Source: Metallyticus violacea (Eukaryota; Arthropoda; Insecta; Mantodea; Metallyticidae). From it: a stretch of 64,000 nt of DNA. Position numbers and translations under genes: made by a program. Under the pieces are notes generated by a model that was not told the DNA's origin, searched no databases, and saw only the letters and a program-made list of their open reading frames with translations. Location: assembly GCA_030762175.1 (NCBI GenBank), contig CM060830.1:49276001-49340000 (forward strand). Direction: 5' to 3'. Each line of letters opens with the position of its first letter. Position 1 is the first letter of the stretch. Positions 22,030 through 34,060 of the stretch are shown here, piece by piece.

Positions 22030-22790
22030 TCCTTAGTAATATTTATTCCAGGTGCCCCAAAATTATTATCCCATCTCTGAAGTGAGTTTCCAGAAGGTCT
22101 GTAAAATGTTCCTCTACAGCTGCAATTTCCGCTTGATTAAATTTGATGAAAAACACTGACCAGCGAAGAAGTGTTTGAGCTTTGGCAACAGATGGAAGTC
22201 CGAGGAAGCCAAAACCAGAGAATAGCACTTTCTAAAGCACTTTCTTGAGGAGGCGTATTGTCTTGAAGAGAAATTTTTCTTTTCTACAAATCGGTTCTTT
22301 TTCAAATGTTTCTCGTCTAATATATGTAAAAGATATTAGGATAGTTATGGTTTTGCTCATTTGAAAATTAATAAATTAGTAAAATTTACTTAGCATCCCA
22401 AAAGTGTTGAATGAACAGCTTTTGTCTTCTTAACTCTGAATAACCGTCTTCTGTCTACTCTTTCGACTGGTTGGATTCTGCTGTGTGATGTTGGATCCAA
22501 GTGTCTTCCACAGTTATAATAAATCGACGCCAAAATAAGTTCTGTTGTTGTTACACTTCACCACTCTAACGGCGAATGCCTGTTAGCATGCATGGCACTC
22601 ATATGCGCAAAGGTTGTAAAATATAACCTGCATGTTCCTTTGAAATGCTTATAGCCTCAGTAATGTCACACTGGTCTCCATGTGTTTGCTCAAGGAACTC
22701 TGCAGTTTTTGCAGTTTTTGGGCTTCCTTTGCGTGGATCACCTTCAATGTTGGTACGGCTATATTAAATTCAGCAGTCCCCTTTTATTCG
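22030..22790 (-). pseudogene. Decayed mariner transposase
   Basis: Minus-strand order: EGDPRKGSPKTAKTAEFLE with ITEAISISKEHAGYIL (second helix-turn-helix); TVEDTWIQHHTAESNQSKE (first-Asp region, with Asp in EDTW); FIQHFWDAK with an LLIY-like segment; LASSDFHLLPKLKHFFAGQ (third-Asp region, about 22160-22230); and EIAAVEEHFTDLLETHFRDG (C-terminus, about 22050-22130). Multiple stops and frameshifts. The second-Asp part (HDNARPH type) was not found. A clear mariner, dead. Confidence 0.8.
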
Positions 22791-22885
22791 TTGAAAAAAA
22801 AAAAAAGCAGAATAATCCATAAATTTTTATAAATCTGGTATGAATTTCCTTTGACATTAAATAATCTTTATCGCTGCAAGATATA

Positions 22886-23794
22886 TTAAGGGTGCCAAAA
22901 ATGTATACACACTCTCACAGTCGATATCTATTTAATATATTTCAAAGTTGAACCGAAAAACCTCAGTAATATGTAGTAAGATGTTCTATAAACAGATGTG
23001 ACTCACATACATTATGATAGCGTAGCTAGGTGACAGGTAAATCAACAATGAACAAATGGTGCCAAGATTATCGTAAATCAGCAATGAACAAATGAAGCCA
23101 AAATTATCGTAATATGTTGTAAACAAACGTGACTCACATTACGCTATGCTAGCTTTGCTACAACAAAATGGAGTCAAGATTATCGTTTGAACAGCGAAAA
23201 GTAATTTTGAAATGGTATTGGAAAATCGAGAACATTGTTCAAGTTCAAAGGCAGTGGAGACGTGTGTACAGAACAAAACAGCCAACGTGAACTACAATTG
23301 CACGCATTCGAGACAAATTTGAGATTCGTGGTTCACAAGGGCAGATCTGGGAGACCTCGCACAGCAATAAGCCCCGCGTCCTCGGCTATGGTTTTGGAAC
23401 TTTTTTGAGCACTCACTTGATAGGGCGAAGAGGTCCGATTGAGTTTCCACCGCGTTCTCCGGATCTTCTAACTCCGTTGGACTTCTACCTATGGGGAACT
23501 CTTAAGGATGTTGTATACCGTAGAAAGCCAGCTACACTGGCAACACTTTGGGAAGAAATTGAAACGGCATGTGCTGAAATCGCTGAGGACACTTTCGCAA
23601 ACGTTGCTCAATCAGTAGTTCAACGTACCCAGAAGTGTATCGACGTCGATGGTAGGCATTTTGAGCAACTGTTATAACTATAAAAGTGTAAGATGATTGG
23701 TGCTCATCATTTTATGTTTGTGTGAATTCAGTTTTGTTATGTTAACACAGTTTTTTTTTGTGCTTGAAATGTGTATACATCTTGGCACCCTATT
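22886..23794 (+). mobile_element. Mariner-like family A, copy 2 (longest)
   Basis: The left end GGGTGCCAAAAATGTATACA follows TA at 22884-22885. The right end reads TGTATACATCTTGGCACCC. It is 909 bp, against about 690 bp for copies 1 and 3, because more of the N-terminal transposase region survives. The segment around 23041-23120 repeats AATCAACAATGAACAAATG-type words, a short internal duplication. The right TA appears mutated to TT. Confidence 0.85.
23168..23677 (+). pseudogene. Deleted mariner-type transposase (family A copy 2)
   Basis: The start ATG at 23168 gives MESRLSFEQRKVILKWYWK (first helix-turn-helix). QVQRQWRRVYRT and TIARIRDKFEIRGS follow, after a stop. The deletion joins this to GPIEFPPRSPDLLTPLDFY, LWGTLKDVVYRRKPATLATL and CIDVDGRHFEQLL at the C-terminus, with TAA at 23675-23677. 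The first two catalytic Asp residues are lost and an extra codon splits SPDLTP. It has the most complete N-terminus of the three copies. Confidence 0.8.
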
Positions 23795-24007
23795 TTATGG
23801 AATGCTCAATATGTCTGTTTTAAAAAGTTGTAATAATAAGCAACTTAGAACAATGACTTTATATTTCAAATGAATGCTTAAGACTGATGCCTATAATTTC
23901 TGAAATGAGTTCTCTTACAGCTCAATGCCCAAAAGAAATTTCCTCCACTTTAAATAGTTTATTTGTAAAAAGCTTATGGCAATATTCATTCATAGTTCAT
24001 TTATTGA

Positions 24008-24262
24008 TTTGGTTTATTTACGGACGCTCTTTAACATCTCAGATATCATCAGCGTCCCATTTAATTTGGGGGTGAAACAGCCGATACATTTTGTTCAGAG
24101 GCCTCTTCTTTCAGACCTGAAGCTCTTTTACGTGCCGTAAATCTACAACAAGGAACCCACTTCTTTACTTTCCTTCGAAGGAAGTCATACTTAGAATTTT
24201 TACGCCCGAACCCGCGATCTTGGGTCTACGAGGCAAGCATGGTTACCATTACATCATCAGCA
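24008..24262 (-). mobile_element. SINE I, reverse, internal deletion
   Basis: Tail TTGGTTTATTTACGGACGCT on the plus strand, then the body. About 30 bp between the CGGGCGTAAAAATT and CGCGGGTT words are missing, removing part of the B-box arm. The head ends near TGATGATGTAATGG (A-box region, mutated). Confidence 0.85.
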
Positions 24263-25955
24263 CGACAGTATTCAGTTAAATTAAACATATGTATGGAATA
24301 AAGCAAAGGGAAATTTTCGCTTACTTGTATGGCGTAATGCTGGCACACATGTGAACAGACCGCCACGGAAGCTGTCTTGTCTCTTACATTGCCTAGTATC
24401 GAGCGTCCCAATTATTTGACAACTGCCCATCCCTCGTTGCCACGACAACAATTTTCCGTCGTTCCCCACTCGAACTTATTACTATTTCATGGTAGTTCAC
24501 TGAAAAGGCGACGGCTTGTCTCATTTGCTGGACGTACATGTGAAATATTCATCCATTTCATCGATTGCGTAGTACAAGCCCGCACTCCATTTCCAGTTCT
24601 TGAGGATAATGCCCATCTACAACATAAGCACAAATCATTAGCATAGATTAATCTTTTAGAATAAAAAAAATTAAATTTAATTCTTCATCAGTATATTCTA
24701 CTAATGTTGCAAATGCTCAAACGGCAATAAAATATTTTATATAGAGTAACAGTCGTCATTGTAGAAAATGCAGGAGATTGATAGATGAGACGTTAGTGAT
24801 ATAGAGCAACAAGATTCAGAAAAAACGGTGAAAATCTCAGTAAATGTTATTAAGATTTACTCTTTAAACTGAGTAAATTAACCTGATAGTCTTTTAAGTA
24901 CAGCTAATGCTTCTGCAAAGTGGTTTGTTGAAGAAAGGTTGTGCTTTGAAACCACTTAGAAAACTTAGCCAAATTTAATTTTATTCACTACCTGAACGTT
25001 CATCAATATTCAAAATCTTTAGATTTGAGCTTATCTGTTGGCTAGTCTGTCATTGTGGATGGGTCACATCCAGAGGTACTTCTCTCGCTGCCTTCACAAG
25101 ATCTAAACTGGAGTGAGGTTTAGCCTTTAGCTCTTTATCACTTTGAGATTTGCATTACAAAATGTCCCATAGTCTGTAGTGGTCCGAACACCATAGGTTG
25201 TAACTCTCTTGTTCTGCGTCGAATTCTACCCACCTCAGCTCCGCACTATCTTTCGATCCATTTTCACTCATCTTTCTATCATAATTTAAACACTTGTACG
25301 AACAATTCCATTCTGTCTATACCCTTACACCGGACATCTTACTTTTCTTCATCCTTCATAGTTATTTCTGGAACTCTCTGTCGTCTCATATCAAAGACTG
25401 TTCGTGATGGCAATTTAGAATTTTATTCTAAGATTATATACGAGTATTTAACAAGTATGTTCAAATTATTATTAATGTCATTAACCTTATAGTGTATGTA
25501 TTGTATATACAGGATGTCCACATGAAACCTACCTGATTTCAAAACGTAATTTTAAGGAAACTATTAATCTTAGTGATTTGCAATTTGCGGTGTCATGTAA
25601 AGCAGCTCTAAATGTTTTCTGTTCAAAATGTATGTGAGCTCAATTGGTAACTCTCTGAATGTGCAGTCTATAATCATTTTCAGTCCATATCCTCCCTACC
25701 ATGTTCAGAGTGATTGAGCTAATGGCTACCACAACTTTCTGGCCAGGGACAGTAAGATCGCGTACAGGTCTATCGTGGACCCTATTAATGCAAAGGAAAG
25801 TGGATCCGGCGCTCCAGTTTGTGCTCTTACGAAAGAAAACATTAACACCGCTGCTTGCACTCTGGGAGAGGATCGTTTCTCATGAAAAGATGAAAGAAGT
25901 TTATAGAGATAATTGTTTAGGCCGCACTCAATGTAATGTAGTTGGTGCCCGGACG
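24263..25955. other. No recognised gene
   Basis: A CpG-containing patch at about 24350-24600 encodes an unrecognised 89-codon frame. At 25508 TACAGGATGTCCACATGAAA resembles an ITm terminal repeat in style, but no partner was found. Confidence 0.4.
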
Positions 25956-25959
25956 CCCA

Positions 25960-26340
25960 CCGATTAAGCGGCCAGAATTAATGAGATCATCCTTGAAAAG
26001 CTACTCCTGATTGTTTCATAAAATGCCGGAGAGTGTAACATTTCTGTGGGACCGTGACATGAAATTCTGATAGAAAACCTTGGTATGCATTTCAGCAGTC
26101 GGCCACTGACAACCTCAAGGTTCTGGTGTATTTTGTCCAATTCTTGACAGAACAGAAAAAAAATATTTTGCATGGATTTAGAACCCTGTAATGGATTAAA
26201 TCAGCCACATTCCCAACTTCCTCTGATGCAATTTCGGTTTTGCGTAGTATTTCGGCGCCTCATCACGGTCAGGACGTTGCGTTGTGATTTGGGTTTGTAG
26301 TACAGAATCCATGACCCTTGACGGATCGTTACTTTTGTGG
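25960..26340 (-). pseudogene. Mariner (SETMAR-like) transposase fragment
   Basis: The minus strand reads APKYYAKPKLHQRKLGMWLI, then FFLFCQELDKIHQNLEV after stops. The pattern PK(L/E)LHxxKxM followed by CQ(Q/E)(I/L)D is the segment between the first and second catalytic Asp of mariner transposases of the SETMAR type. Neither the second nor the third Asp motif is readable in the continuation to 25960, so this is a short dead relic. Confidence 0.5.
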
Positions 26341-27920
26341 AAATCATATATATAAATTACTATATATTACCATTTTGTCCAATTGAACAGCCGTTCCCCC
26401 AGTTGCTGCTCATGAAGCGCACTGAAACATTCTTGACTTTTCTTATCTTCAGAACTCAAATCACCAGTATGACAGTTTTCGAACCAATGCGGTGGTTCCT
26501 ACTTATTTTGGGAAACGCAGAAGTTTTGTGCTAGTTAAAAGTCATTCCCTTCTCCGAGAAATGGCAGCCTTTGTACTCAGAAGCCTATAAACCCAGTAGC
26601 TTTTCAAAAGAGAGGGTTTGTTTTAGCCGAAGCAAACTGCGCATGTAGAAATACCAAAAACAACACACGGTCAACAAGATGTTAAAGCTCTCATTTTATT
26701 ACTTTGCCTCGTGTATTTGCGTTGCTGATTGTGCGTACTATTAGACCAACTTGCAATAAAACCAACTTTTATTGCCGTACAGCCTTTGAACTTGGGTGTC
26801 AATGGCATCTGGTCAGTGAACTTTAAAGTTTAAGATGAACCAGAGTAACCTCTGTGGCAGAAAGAATGCGTATCCTGTTTCCATAGTCATTAATAAAATT
26901 TACAAGCATATGCTTTCGTTCTTATTATCCTGAAGACTAAATAGGGAATATATTTACCAAATGCTTTGACCAGAACGTTATAGCAATTTTCCATGATGTG
27001 ATGGAGTTTAAACAGCTGTGTTGTATATGGCTGAATGGAATCAAACAAATGGACAATAATACAACATTATTTACATGTCAAATACATAAATTAAATTTAA
27101 AAATGTCCCAGTCTGAGTAACTACTTAACACAAATTTAATTTAAATAAAAATATTTCAATTTAGATATTGAAGAAGAAGTTTACAACAAATGTTAATTAA
27201 ATTTTAGGTATAATTCCCTCATCCTCAATCACTTCTGCTTTAAATTTTTTATATTTAAAGTATAGATATGATGCAATTGTAATCATATTTTTAATCGTTA
27301 TCTGGTGACATGGACTGATGTTATTGTTGTATGAGTTTGTACAAAATAATAATATAAATTCTACCGAGCATTTTATTTAATAGTTGTGTTTCGGTAATGC
27401 ATTTTTTAATATTGTGCATTTTAAGAGAAACAGCATGTTAATGCATTACTCAGGAGTTCTTAAATGGGCTGTGTAATGTAATTTAATAATTGTAATTATA
27501 CCCAGAATAGGTATTTATCCTACAACTAATTTGCTTATTTTTATGATCAGTTTCAAAAAATAGTAACAGCACAGGCCAAGAAACGATAAAACATGTGATT
27601 ACAGTTGAATCTTCTTTATAATTGAAGTATCTATCAAAAGGAAGGGATGTCATTTGAAATTTCAATGAGAACGTGACTGGGGCTGAGAGAGTGAAATATA
27701 AAACGCAACCAACACTTCCCTCCCAGTATCTAAATTAACGTGATTTTAATTTATTTGTGTTAAATAAGGATGTTATTTAGACTGGACCATGAATAGGGGA
27801 TAAACACCAGCTAAAACGGCAAACCCATCTGGACAAACGCAGGCTAGTAAATTCATCCCAGGTCCTAGCAATACTCTTTCCACCCTCTTCTTAAACTGAA
27901 TAGAAGATGAATAAGAAAGT
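26341..27920. other. No recognised gene
   Basis: AT-rich. No coding or repeat signature recognised. Confidence 0.45.
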
Positions 27921-28072
27921 AATTGCATTAATTACTGAACATGATCACTTCAGGAAACACCTACGAAAAGTGGGTCTCTCTAAAGATGAACCCATTAATT
28001 GCATTAATCACTGAACATGGTCACTTCAGGAAACACCTACGAAAAATGGGTCTCTATAAAGATGAACCCATT
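27921..28072 (+). repeat. 76-bp tandem duplication
   Basis: Two units start AATTGCATTAATTACTGAAC and AATTGCATTAATCACTGAAC, offset exactly 76 bp. Confidence 0.95.
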
Positions 28073-28290
28073 TGCAGAATGTGTAAACAGGACGAGGAAT
28101 GCCCTTGCATATCCTGTTTGAGTGTCTAATCCTGGAAAGAAAGAGACTTGTTCTCTGTATAACCAGGGAAGACCTGGGAAAGGACATCAACATTGGAATC
28201 AAAACACTGCAACTTGTTCAATGAACAGATTTTGGGAAACAATGAATGGGGTAGCACAATAAACCTTAGAGGCTGACGTGCTGAAGGTCG
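27921..28290 (+). pseudogene. LINE ORF2 C-terminal fragment with 76-bp duplication
   Basis: The frame reads ITEHGHFRKHLRKMGLYKDE, then PICRMCKQDEECPCISCLS, with RKRLVL and GIKTLQLVQ in later frames. This is the HGxxxxHLxxMG plus Cys-rich segment typical of the C-terminus of insect non-LTR retrotransposon polyproteins. The first 76 bp (27921-27996) are duplicated in tandem at 27997-28072 with a few substitutions. Frameshifts end it. Confidence 0.7.
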
Positions 28291-29424
28291 TTTATACTCC
28301 ATATTCTCCTCCCTCCAACATCTGTCTGTCTGTTTGGCCTGGAAAGTTTTGAAATGAAACCAATTATGTAATATACGGACTAGAGTGACGTAATAATACG
28401 CTCGCTATTTTCCATGAGGCAATTGAAGTTCTGGACTTATAATGGAGTATAATCAGCTGTTTTAAAATGTTGCATATAGGTTATGAGATAAATGTGGATA
28501 ATAATTTAAGATCATGTTAATATCGCGTTTAAAGTATTGAATGACATCGGCAGTAAATTCCAGATTTACGTCTATCATATTGAGGGTTTGTATGTAGTGA
28601 ACATTTTCCAAATTCACTTCGGTTATATACTTTGGGAGAAAATAATTTTAATGTTGGTGCAAATTCTTTAGTGATCACTCGAAATTTCATTTACACTTCT
28701 GATTCGTTTTATTTTATAAAATTCTTCAGGGATTTAAAAAAATCTATTAATTTTTAATGTTAAACATTATGAGGGACAATTGTTAGAAGTATTTAATCTC
28801 ATAGATGATTTTTTCCATATCGAAAGATCTAAACATTTAAAAATTACTCCCTCTGTCTCAAAATAATAGTGAAATTTCTTTAGAGAGATGTTTATTAACG
28901 TTGAAAGAATACAAATATTTATTTACAGACAGTACTGATCAAAATAATAAGTGCAGGATATTAGCATATTCAACTGACTAGTGACTTAACATGGCAAACA
29001 GCAACACAGAAAAGGCCCGTCGCTGATGATCTCCATTATTCTTCATTCCTTCCACGGTTTGAAAACGAACGTCCTCTGGCCACATAAACTGCACAAAAGT
29101 ATTCAGATGTACTTCAACAAATCTTCAAATTCATGAAATAATCATTGCAGTTGGCCACTGCATATTCTGAATTGAATACCCAAAGGAATATGAACTACTA
29201 TCACTTTACCAACCCCAAGCACGTGTCATATGCTCTGTGACTGTCTCTATTTCAATGTTCCGTGCGTACCTGACTCTACACTTTCCTTTCTAGAGCGAAA
29301 AGCCGTTTTATATAGCACAACGTTTAAGAACAATATGATTTATACAGCGGTTCGGAATGGGCGCTGCAAATGATTTCAGTCTTACAACATACTGAAGTGT
29401 ACATCTCTTGAAGTTGGTTGCTAT
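28291..29424. other. No recognised gene; two ITm-like terminal motifs
   Basis: CTGTCTCAAAATAATAGTGA (about 28853) and CTGATCAAAATAATAAGTGC (about 28937) are similar words about 85 bp apart, like Tc1-type terminal repeats in style. No transposase was found nearby. Confidence 0.4.
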
Positions 29425-29684
29425 GTGTAACGCCAGTTTTTACTACTGAGGCACCATAGGAAGTGAGCACTGATGATACATGAAATGAAATGATAAATTG
29501 GGAAAGGATTTTTAAAGGAAGAAAACGTTCCAGGCCTAAGTTTAGGGTGCCTCCTCCGCATTTGCCATTTATGAGGATAACCTGGAAAAAACCTCAGTCA
29601 GAGAGGACGGTTCTGGCGGGATTCGAATCCCAGACCTCCCGCTCACCAGCCCGCGCCTTAACAAACTCGGCCACCTGTGGCGGT
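29425..29684 (-). mobile_element. SINE II, reverse
   Basis: The minus strand has ACCGCCACAGGTGGCCGAGT, GGGATTCGAATCCCGCCAGA, CATAAATGGCAAATGC and ATGTATCATCAGTGCTCACT. The 3' end has CTGGCGTTACAC instead of CGGGCGTTAAACAC. About 20 bp are missing before CATAAATGG. Confidence 0.88.
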
Positions 29685-30244
29685 CACACAGTTCTTTGGA
29701 AATATATGAGAGTAAATTAAAAAGTAGCTTTAGTATTTCAATCTTACAAAACAAAAGCACGCAGTTTGCTGCAAATTATGTACCCACTACTGTGTAGTCC
29801 CACTGCCAGGTGGCGTAACAATCTCAGCTTACTTTATTTCCGAAATGCTGGTGATACACCGCATTAATCAAGACGGAGCGAAACTACGTTACAAAGGTTC
29901 TTAATGGCAAAGTTCTTGAAAGGCAATAGACAATTGAAATACCCTTTTAGATCGTCATATCTCCCACCAATAGGTTTTTTTTTTCTTTTGGAGACACAAG
30001 AAAAGTGCACTCTATGCTATAAAAACACAAGCAATTGAGCACTTGAAAGCAGAAATTGAATATGCTACATTGATTCCGAATAAAAACATTGTGAAAATGT
30101 TCCAGATCGTCTTTAGACACATAGAAATTAAGGTTTCATTAAAGTACTAATTCATAATTTAATTTAAATTATTGTAATATTTTTCCCATAAGGTTTGTAG
30201 TGAATTTTGGCCTACCCTACACATAAAAAAAACTACATAAGTTT
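29685..30244. other. No recognised gene
   Basis: AT-rich spacer. Confidence 0.45.
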
Positions 30245-30330
30245 AATGTGAATGGCGGACTGAATGAGTTTAAACGACACCTGGAGAGAATGTCAGACGA
30301 ACATCTGATTAAAAATGAACGTTAAAGTTT
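30245..30330 (+). pseudogene. Possible LINE C-terminal scrap
   Basis: GGLNEFKRHLERMSDEHLIK resembles the (G)HxxRMxxxRLxK segment at the C-terminal end of many insect endonuclease-reverse transcriptases. It is only about 28 residues, after which the frame is closed. Confidence 0.35.
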
Positions 30331-30489
30331 ATGGGAACCAGCTCTGTGAGTAGATCCAGGAAGATGTTCCAAAAGACTTTGAAGGCAAAATAAAAACTGT
30401 GAAGTAAAATAATGAAGATATTAATTAATGTGAATATTATTCAACATTCTTCGCCGAAAAAATTAAATCATTATATGACCGAAGCGAAA

Positions 30490-30560
30490 AATGGGCAGGA
30501 AACCGTTGGATTACTACACGAAAACGCGCGCCCACATACTACGGTAGTAACAGTGGCAGC
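30490..30560 (+). pseudogene. Mariner second-Asp fragment
   Basis: The plus strand reads ETVGLLHENARPHTTVVTVA. The HDNARPH motif of mariner is present with Asp changed to Glu. No other part of the transposase is clear around it. Confidence 0.45.
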
Positions 30561-31500
30561 ATTCCTAACTTAGCTTCCTCCAATTGAAATGTGTATGGGC
30601 TATAGAAAGTGTTTTTGTGAGGTGAGAAACTCGAGTTTAATGATATCATTAAACTGTGCATGGATATGTGGGCAACTAAAGACCCTTTTTGTATCCACAA
30701 GCATTCAGAACGTTGGTGAAATATAATATCACTGCAGAGATGTGCTCTATGTGTACTGAACATATCTGAAAGCCTCTGGTTATTCTTCCAACAGTGAAGG
30801 TTCTCAATTGTGCATGTTGCTTGGTTTATGGTATGAAAAGGGAGGTCATATGTTAGTTTATCGATACATGTGAACTGCTTTCAGTAATTACGTTGTTACA
30901 TATTTTTTCTGTTTAAGTGGCAAGTAAGCTTAATGCCACATGGGTATCACATTTTGAATGGTTCTAGTTCTTGTGACATGATTTTAAAATTTTAATGGCA
31001 ATAGTTTTAGTATACTTACAGATAAGCCTTTACCGAGCTTTAGCTATGGACCTTGTCCGCGTAAGTGCTGTGTTAAGTCTCGGCTACTAAGAACAGCGCA
31101 GCCGACAGCAACGTACTTCAATCTTGCGTTATAGATAAAGCTGGGATTGTACTCTTCCCTTGACTAACAGACCTTGTAGACTTTACTTTCCAAAACCTCC
31201 CTTTCGTTGTGTCAATTTTATGTAGGCTTCCCTCTGTTTTCGCCAGAAGTAGCTCTGCCATATATCTTATGGCGAAAGACTGGGAGGGAGGGTTTCGGCC
31301 TTTCAGGTACTCTGACGAGTCCCATACCTGTGGTATTTCTGACATTAGTAGTGCATATAATCAAACATTCGAGCCCCTTTCGTTAGGGAAGCTGTAGATT
31401 AAAAATTATGTACAATATCATGAATTGAAGAACTGAATTCATTACGCGCTCATAGACGAATAGCTTCATACATTTTTTCTAGTACATACAAAGAATTAAG
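30561..31500. other. No recognised gene
   Basis: A region with moderately raised G+C (31060-31390) has open frames on both strands (31118-31345 minus, 31209-31397 plus). Neither is recognised. Confidence 0.4.
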
Positions 31501-31975
31501 TTTAATTAACTCAGGCGGTAAAGCATTTGGGGGTCCTGAGTTCAAATCCCTTGGCTCTTTCGTGGTCGTTTAGGTGAATACTGGGATGGATCTTTTTTTT
31601 TTTTTTTTTTTTTACGAATTTTTTGCTCTCACTTCATTCCGTTAGTTCTGCAACAGGGACGAAAGTGCCAGGACGAGGGTGGGGATGGTGTGGTGTGACG
31701 GTAGCTTGCGCTTTGAAAACGACCCTTTTAAGTGGCTCGAAATCCTTGGCAAGGAGAGGGCTTCACAGCATCATGGTGTATTATTTCGATAAAGTAAAGA
31801 GCCCTGCCCCTCACCACCCCTCGATCCTGGCCACAAGGTATATCCCTCATCTTATCCCTTACTTCCAATTTTGGGGTGTAGGCACAAACGACCAGCTCTT
31901 GAGTAAGTCTGAAGTATAGAAATATCTTCCCCCTCCCCTTAACAGTTCAATCCAATCAAATTAAATCACATTGCA
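31501..31975 (+). mobile_element. SINE III, long copy with head
   Basis: A head with TCAGGCGGTAAAGCATTTG and B box GAGTTCAAATCCC is followed by TTCGTGGTCGTTTAGGTGAA, a T run (31591-31613), CACTTCATTCCGTTAGTTCT, GGTGTGACGGTAGCTTGCGC, AGGCACAAACGACCAGCTCT and a tail with CAATCCAATCAAATTAAATC. It is the most complete SINE III here. The T run splits the head from the body. Confidence 0.85.
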
Positions 31976-32216
31976 TTTATATTTTAGAATTATATCGAAA
32001 TTTTGTTTTTACGATATAGTTCCTGTTTTTATTTCTTAAGGGTTTTGAGATATATGAATGGGTTGAGGAATCCTGTTCCTTTTATTTCAACGAAATTTTT
32101 AATATCTGGGGGAGAAGGCTTGGCAACTATTAATAGTTTTTTTTTTTTTATCGAGTGTACGCCTTGCACGCGCAGACATGACAGTTGATGGCAAAGATGG
32201 TAATGGAAATGGATCA

Positions 32217-32442
32217 CTTAAGTCGTTTAGAGGTCTGGGCCTCCGTTTCCGCCAGGACCGTCCTTCCTGAATAAGATGTTTCCAGTTTTTCCTCAGTCGA
32301 CCAGTGCAAAATGCCATGAACATACCTAAGCTTAGGCCTGGAATGCTTAGTTTCTGAATATGGTTATTAATAAATCTCATATACCACCGGCGTCCACCGC
32401 CTGCCAGTAGTGAAAACGGGCGTTAAACACCACTAAAAAAAA
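32217..32442 (+). mobile_element. SINE II, degenerate
   Basis: CACTTAAGTCGTTTAGAGGT stands where the A box should be and there is no good B box. CCGCCAGGACCGTCCTTCCT, CTTAGGCCTGGAATGC and AACGGGCGTTAAACACCACT are clear. The 5' third is strongly eroded. Confidence 0.75.
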
Positions 32443-33589
32443 TAAAAATTACAAATGGATAAAATAATTAAAAAATGAATTATTGAATATGCTAAAGTTG
32501 TAATTTTTTAAGGTAGATGGAGACATTTGGATAATTATTACAATTTTAGCAATTTATTTTAATTTTTAAAATGTAAATAATCCTAAGGAACGCATGGCAA
32601 TCCGGTTAGTAAACAATTTTTATTCTACAGTACTGTTTCTTACTCTATATCGTTGCGAAGAGGTAAACGCTTGAAAACGGCATGAAAACGTATTTCTTTT
32701 TCACGAAAAAGGAAGATAAACTACTTCTCTTATAAAACAAAAGACTGTCCATTAGTTAGGAATGCCCTCGTAGTTTTCAACTATGTCGCCAAGTTGCCCA
32801 GTAACAATCTGTAACTCTGCCAGTTTTTCTTACTTGCTGGAAAATCGATTGTTCCGGAAGGGGGGGGGGGAAACGTCCAGGGAAGATTACCAGCTTGTCA
32901 TGACACGAGGAGCCGCGCCCTATGCAGTATTAATCAGGCTACGGCCCCAGGAACGCTCAATCCTAACCTACCCACTTCCCTGATTACAAACCAGACACGT
33001 TCCCAATCTCCTTATACGACCACAGCGGTTTACATTAACACCTTATCAGCAGAGAGCGCAGTTAAGCTACATCTGCCCGTCGAACAAAAGCATTTATTTC
33101 TAGGTGAAATCTCATATTATTGCTATAACATTAAGATTTAAGTAAAACTGGTCATTTCACATTCTTTGTGCTTTACGGGGCCATTTTTGTAAAACTGATT
33201 TCCGCAGGAATCACTTAGCTATGTTAATCAAAATATTATTTTTTTATTATCTGAGAGAGAATGTCTTTCTCATATATATATGACAACAAAAATATTTGAT
33301 GATACGAGGTCTAGTTTTAAAAAAAACATTTTATACTTCAAATCAACATAAAAAGTTATATTCTGAATGATAGAACATGGTAATAGAAAACTGCTGCACA
33401 GGAGTGGAGATCATCACCAATAATTGAAAATTTGCATTGATTTACTTTGAAGTGGAAACACAACACACTACTGTACTAACTCGAATGACGCGTGACTCAC
33501 GACTGATCTGCGTACTATTGGAGACAGCTCGCAACTATTCGTAACTGGATGGACGAAAGTGCTGGATTTACGAATTAAAGATTTTAAAT
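32443..33589. other. No recognised gene
   Basis: AT-rich. A 10-G run sits at about 32861. No signature seen. Confidence 0.45.
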
Positions 33590-34060
33590 GTGCCTCCCTA
33601 TATTGAAATAAAAGTTATTTATCGCAAAATAGACTTCAGCACATCGTTTTACTAATGCATTCTTTTAAATGTGTTTTAAGCCTATCCAGTCGTCCTGCTA
33701 CAGTCTTTCCAATGGTATGAGGTCAAGAGAACGAGAAGACCAGGATATCTATCCCGAGAACGATCCATTTATTTGAGAATCAATGACCTAGGATCGCTGT
33801 AGCATCACATGGTGTCCCATCATGCTTAGCCACACACTTTTTCCGACAAAACATTTAAATTATCCATTAAAAAGTCAGGGTGTGTTGCTTCTGTTAATTT
33901 TCCAGGTAAAATAAAAGGAGCACTTATCATTTTGGCAATTTTTCCAGTCCATACATTAATGTTAAACTCTTGTGAATGTCTTATTTCCGAAATTAAATGA
34001 AAAATGTTGTTACCCCATATAGGAATATTATGAAAAATGTGCAACTATAGTAACTATAAT
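33590..34060 (-). pseudogene. Mariner-like transposase remnant
   Basis: The minus strand reads HSQEFNINVWTGKIAKMISA, then PFILPGKLTEATHPDFLMDN. This matches the block between the first and second Asp of ITm transposases (FxxNVWxGI, GPxFLPxxLTxxxYLxFL). Past stops and frameshifts there are SRSLDLIPLE (third-Asp region), DDWIGLK and a C-terminal NIGRHI where relatives have GGRHFEHL. Non-functional. Confidence 0.65.

Noticed and set aside
28848..28880. Similarity of CTCCCTCTGTCTCAAAATAA to plant Stowaway MITE ends
   Set aside because: The likeness is one short word. Everything else in the window indicates an insect, and no matching inverted end was found.
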